From Rhodospirillales bacterium (GTDB taxonomy: Bacteria > Pseudomonadota > Alphaproteobacteria > Acetobacterales > Acetobacteraceae), in contig JAGWZS010000049.1 in NCBI GenBank assembly GCA_018971905.1, forward strand, positions 1 through 9,879: a DNA stretch of 9,879 bases, given 5' to 3'. Below are positions 7,609-9,879 of the stretch, piece by piece. The notes below the pieces were generated by a model. The model made no database searches and was not told the origin of the DNA. It saw only the letters and a program-made list of their open reading frames with translations. Position numbers and translations under genes: made by a program. How positions within the stretch are numbered: the stretch's first letter is position 1; each line of letters starts with the position of its first letter.

Positions 7609-7905
7609 CGTAGCGTTTGTTCTAGGAATGTTCCACGTGGAACATAAGTAGGGAATTCAGTTAATAACGCGATGTTAGATGTTGAAGATAAAGAATTTTG
7701 GGTTTGTAGACAAACTGGTTGACATGATTTTGGTTTGAAGTCGGAATGTTTTGACGTGTAAAGTGGGTGATTAGAGGGATTACTATTGTCAGCTTACGTC
7801 TGACGAAAGTGGATAGTGGACGTTCGCTTTCAGGCGGGGTGGGGCCATGAGCAGACAGGCGGGTTTGAGCTAACGAGCAGGATAATCTGACACTCGCACC
7901 CCGCC
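7609..7905. other. AT-richer intergenic region between convergent genes
   Basis: This stretch of about 300 nt lies between pabC (+) and a minus-strand orphan gene, so neither flanking gene should need a promoter here. The first two thirds are clearly more AT-rich than the coding DNA on the left. It contains the parS palindrome at 7629-7644 and an inverted pair GTTTGT-AG-ACAAAC at 7702-7715. An isolated -35-like TTGACA at 7719-7724 has no good -10, and a set of inverted repeats occupies 7788-7906. I see no credible ORF with a ribosome binding site and no tRNA. A small RNA is possible but not supported by a full promoter-terminator pair. Confidence 0.6.
7629..7644. other. parS: parS site (ParB-binding centromere-like palindrome)
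   Basis: TGTTCCACGTGGAACA is a perfect 16-bp palindrome, extended to 18 bp by the flanking A (7628) and T (7645). It fits the widely conserved chromosomal parS consensus TGTTNCACGTGNAACA, and the symmetric TTCCAC/GTGGAA version is used by ParB of pseudomonads and others (established). ParB-CTP clamps load at such sites, spread, and with ParA and SMC segregate the replication origin. It lies in non-coding DNA 21 nt after the pabC stop. Chromosomal parS sites cluster around oriC, so this suggests an origin-proximal position. The parA and parB genes are not in the window. Confidence 0.9.
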
Positions 7906-7906
7906 T
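7788..7906. repeat. Cluster of adjacent inverted repeats
   Basis: Three inverted repeats abut each other. GTCAG (7788-7792) pairs with CTGAC (7800-7804). GAAAG (7805-7809) pairs with CTTTC (7827-7831). The longest, AGGCGGGGTG (7832-7841), pairs perfectly over 10 bp with CACCCCGCCT (7897-7906). The last arm ends on the final base of the orphan gene's stop codon. CAGGCGGG also occurs twice in direct orientation, at 7831-7838 and 7856-7863. Only the 10-bp pair is unlikely by chance. This could be an interspersed intergenic repeat, a structured RNA or a boundary element; it does not resemble a classic terminator because no T-tract follows on either strand. Confidence 0.35.
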
Positions 7907-8313
7907 TACGGCTTGGTCAACCGGATTTGAATAGCAATCGCTACTGCTACCGCAACCCCCATAAAAAGGGAGACAAACCCCATAATGTTGCTCCCACGGC
8001 CGGAGACAAGTGTTGCTGAAATATTAGCAATGCCACCGCAGATTGCCGTCATTGATGCAAGGGTCCAGAATTGAAAAGGGTGGTACGTCATGGGCCAAAA
8101 TGGTCCCGATAATGTAATCGACGTATCCAGTCCTGCTCCCATGCGCTTACGATGCAGGAACAGCCAAACTGACAATGCAATGAAAGTAACAAATGATATC
8201 AACGCAGCATCAAAAATATCAAAATTACTAACACTTTCATCCATCGAAGCAACATAAAAGATCGATATCAAAAAGATAACCAGTTTTGCGCCAACCCAGA
8301 ATTTCTTTTCCAT
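7906..8313 (-). CDS. Orphan small membrane protein with four predicted helices
   Basis: I do not recognise this 135-aa protein. It starts MEKKFWVGAK and has four hydrophobic segments at about 8-23, 34-54, 81-103 and 110-130. A basic loop HRKRMGAGLD follows the second helix, and a short polar loop with GPFWPMTYHPF precedes the third; the C terminus is IQIRLTKP. The ATG at 8313 is supported by a strong ribosome binding site, AAGGAAGG, about 4 nt upstream. The frame stays open back to a TTG at 8508, but that extension lacks a comparable site and looks non-coding. Base composition is unlike the neighbours: 8161-8280 is about 31% GC, against about 68% for 8641-8700 in ftsY. That suggests recent acquisition. 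It stands alone between convergent housekeeping genes, so context gives no function. Confidence 0.7.
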   Translation of the reverse strand: MEKKFWVGAKLVIFLISIFYVASMDESVSNFDIFDAALISFVTFIALSVWLFLHRKRMGAGLDTSITLSGPFWPMTYHPFQFWTLASMTAICGGIANISATLVSGRGSNIMGFVSLFMGVAVAVAIAIQIRLTKP

Positions 8314-8619
8314 TCTGCCTTCCTTGAAACTCTGCTGTTGACCATTTCTGGAACTACTACGATATGATGTCACTCTACCGTCTATTACGCTGACACAAGC
8401 CGGACCTTTAGCTGCTGAATGTGATACACTAGTAGTCATTCTATACCAGGTTCGGAGCCGTTCAGTTATTAAAAGCCTCCCTGGATTAGCGACTTTTTGG
8501 GTGGGCAATGTGTCCGGCTAATGACTGGTATGGGCGCTTACCCGTTACAGGCCGGCCCTGAAAATGACCGTATCTTTGGAAGCGCCTCGCCATTTCACTA
8601 TGGCGCGGCAGGCTACCCC
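8314..8619. other. AT-rich upstream region of the orphan membrane gene
   Basis: This gap of about 305 nt separates ftsY (ending at 8620 on the minus strand) from the orphan gene downstream on the same strand. It should hold the promoter of the orphan gene. On the minus strand there are loose -35/-10 candidates (for example TTGTGT followed by TAGAGT after 15 nt, around 8375-8405), none convincing. The minus frame of the orphan gene is open through 8508 without stops, but I see no known domain in it. A small stem-loop near 8588-8605 follows ftsY. Nothing else is recognised. Confidence 0.4.
8588..8605 (-). terminator. Small stem-loop downstream of ftsY
   Basis: CGCCAT (8588-8593) pairs with ATGGCG (8600-8605) around a 6-nt loop, 14 nt past the ftsY stop on the minus strand. 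There is no U-run after it on that strand, so a role in ending the dapF-ftsY transcript is only possible, not shown. Confidence 0.2.
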
Positions 8620-9537
8620 CTAAGCCCCCACCAGCGCCTTTGCGAATTCCGTCGCGTCGAACGGGCGCAGATCAGCAATCTGCTCGCCGGTGCCCACCGC
8701 GTGAATCGGCAGGCCGTATTTTTCCGCCAGCGCCACCACAATGCCGCCGCGCGCCGAGCCGTCCAGCTTCGTCACGATCAAGCCTGACAAATCCACCATC
8801 TCTTTAAAAATACCCACCTGCGTCACTGCGTTCTGGCCGGTGGTCGCGTCCAGCGTCAGCAGCGTGGCATGGGGTGCTGTGGGGTCCAGCTTGCGGATTA
8901 CCCGGATGATCTTCCGCAGCTCCTCCATCAACGCGGTTTTGTTGTGCAGCCGCCCGGCAGTGTCGATCAGCAGCACATCCGCGTTGTTTTTCTGCGCCCG
9001 GCTCAGCGCGTCATGCGCCAGGGAGGCAGGGTCGGTATTCGCCGGTGCTGTAACCACATCGCAGCCCGCCCGCTGCCCCCAAACCTGCAACTGCTCCACG
9101 GCGGCGGCGCGGAAGGTATCGCCCGCCGCCAGCATCGGGGTCAGGCCCTGCTCACGATACACAGAGGCCAGCTTGCCAATGGTGGTGGTTTTGCCAGCAC
9201 CGTTCACGCCCACCATCAAAATCACATAGGGCTTGTGGCTGGTATCAAGTTCCAACGGCTGGGCGACTGGCGTTAGAACTTCCGAGATTTCGGCGGCCAG
9301 GGTTTCGCGCACTTCCTCATCCGTCACTTCCTTGCCAAACCGTGTGGAGCGGAAGCCCTTGATGATACGCGCCGCCACGGCGGGACCGAGATCGGCGGCG
9401 ATCAGCTGCTCCTCCAGCTCCTCCAGCGCCTCGTCATCCAGCTTGCGCTTGGTGAACACGGCGGTAATGCCGCCGGTGAGTTTCTGCGCGGAACGCGACA
9501 GCCCGGCCTTCAACCGGCCGAAGAAAGAGGTGGCCAT
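8620..9537 (-). CDS. ftsY: Signal recognition particle receptor FtsY
   Basis: FtsY is the GTPase receptor that docks SRP-ribosome complexes at the inner membrane for co-translational insertion. The 305-aa protein has the helical N domain (about 1-95), beginning MATSFFGRLKAGLSRSAQKL, then the G domain. G1 GVNGAGKTT is at 110-118, GDTFRAAAVEQL from 139, DTAGR at 192-196, TKLD at 256-259 and GTGEQ at 282-286. The FtsY-type ending DLRPFDATEFAKALVG separates it from Ffh, which would carry an M domain. It lacks the long acidic A domain of E. coli FtsY, so membrane binding would rely on the amphipathic N-terminal helix. I chose the ATG at 9537 rather than the longer open frame to 9750, whose first 71 codons overlap dapF and look non-coding. 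The start lies 2 nt after the dapF stop, so the two genes are one transcription unit. Confidence 0.95.
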   Translation of the reverse strand: MATSFFGRLKAGLSRSAQKLTGGITAVFTKRKLDDEALEELEEQLIAADLGPAVAARIIKGFRSTRFGKEVTDEEVRETLAAEISEVLTPVAQPLELDTSHKPYVILMVGVNGAGKTTTIGKLASVYREQGLTPMLAAGDTFRAAAVEQLQVWGQRAGCDVVTAPANTDPASLAHDALSRAQKNNADVLLIDTAGRLHNKTALMEELRKIIRVIRKLDPTAPHATLLTLDATTGQNAVTQVGIFKEMVDLSGLIVTKLDGSARGGIVVALAEKYGLPIHAVGTGEQIADLRPFDATEFAKALVGA

Positions 9538-9539
9538 AA

Positions 9540-9879
9540 TTACAGTATCTCTGGAATTTCGCCGGCGAAGGCAGTCTCGGCGGGGCCGCGCATCAGCACG
9601 CGGCCGTTTTCCGCCCAGGTGATGAGCAATTCCCCGCCATCCATCTCCACCACCGCCTTGCGGCCGGTCAGGCCCCGGCGGCTGGCATTCACCAACGCCG
9701 CGCAAGCGCCGGAACCGCAGGCCAGCGTCAGCCCCGCCCCGCGCTCCCACACCCGCAGGCGGATGCGCGAGGCGCTGTCGATCCGCGCGAAGCCGATATT
9801 GGCGCGTTCGGGGAAGATGCGGTTCTTTTCCAGCATCGGGCCGAGGCTCTCAATCGGCAAATGCGCGAAATCATCAATG
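9540..9879 (-). CDS. dapF: Diaminopimelate epimerase, C-terminal part (partial)
   Basis: The reading frame continues through the right edge of the window, so the N-terminal half is missing and about 112 residues are visible. DapF converts LL- to meso-diaminopimelate for lysine and peptidoglycan synthesis. The visible part starts [20 protein letters not shown] and continues with [36 protein letters not shown] and [17 protein letters not shown] and the Cys in ACGSGACAA are the conserved second half of the two-base active site, with Cys as one of the two catalytic thiols (established). The TTG at 9860 is an internal codon, not the start, because in-frame residues typical of DapF precede it. The TAA stop at 9540-9542 is immediately followed by ftsY. 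Confidence 0.94.
   Translation of the reverse strand, partial: IDDFAHLPIESLGPMLEKNRIFPERANIGFARIDSASRIRLRVWERGAGLTLACGSGACAALVNASRRGLTGRKAVVEMDGGELLITWAENGRVLMRGPAETAFAGEIPEIL

Noticed and set aside
7609..8619. Insertion sequence or prophage fragment
   Set aside because: No transposase or integrase is present, no target-site duplication was seen and the inverted repeats are local. AT-richness alone does not prove a mobile element.
8594..8620. Rho-independent terminator for ftsY
   Set aside because: Only a 6-bp stem without a U-tract is present, so it is listed as a weak stem-loop rather than a firm terminator.
9538..9750. N-terminal extension of ftsY to 376 aa
   Set aside because: The extension overlaps dapF in another frame and reads as Gly/Arg-rich sequence. 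The ATG at 9537 sits right after the dapF stop and begins a typical FtsY N domain.

Overview
The window is GC-rich chromosomal DNA from a bacterium, most likely an alphaproteobacterium. The dense dapF/ftsY pair, the FtsY without an N-terminal acidic domain, the G3E GTPase and the pabB-pabC pair all fit. An acidophilic or acetic-acid-type family such as Acetobacteraceae is my guess from overall flavour, and is inference only. Most of the window is ordinary chromosome. The exception is a roughly 1 kb AT-richer stretch at 7609-8619.

Layout. Positions 1-4447 are a surface-glycan region. It starts with the last codons of a glycosyltransferase (+). Two minus-strand membrane genes follow: a Wzy/WaaL-type O-antigen ligase or polymerase and a large 621-aa multi-spanning protein resembling GT-C glycosyltransferases. 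A divergent intergenic region and a GT-B-type glycosyltransferase (+) complete it. Positions 4540-7608 form a tight plus-strand run: a YjiA/CobW-like G3E metal-chaperone GTPase, then pabB (aminodeoxychorismate synthase component I) 8 nt later, then pabC (aminodeoxychorismate lyase) overlapping pabB by 8 nt. PabB and PabC make p-aminobenzoate for folate; the glutaminase subunit PabA is not here.

Positions 7609-8619 separate pabC from the convergent ftsY. This stretch holds a perfect 16-bp parS palindrome (TGTTCCACGTGGAACA, 7629-7644), which is the ParB binding site for chromosome segregation. It also holds inverted repeats and an AT-rich orphan gene for a four-helix membrane protein. Positions 8620-9879 carry ftsY (SRP receptor) and the 3' part of dapF (diaminopimelate epimerase) on the minus strand, 2 nt apart.

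The observations most worth following are the parS site, which suggests the window lies in the origin-proximal part of a chromosome, and the PabC protein, whose normally conserved PLP-contacting glutamate reads as glycine. I see no convincing new defence or mobile system, no CRISPR array, no rRNA or tRNA, and no recognisable insertion sequence.
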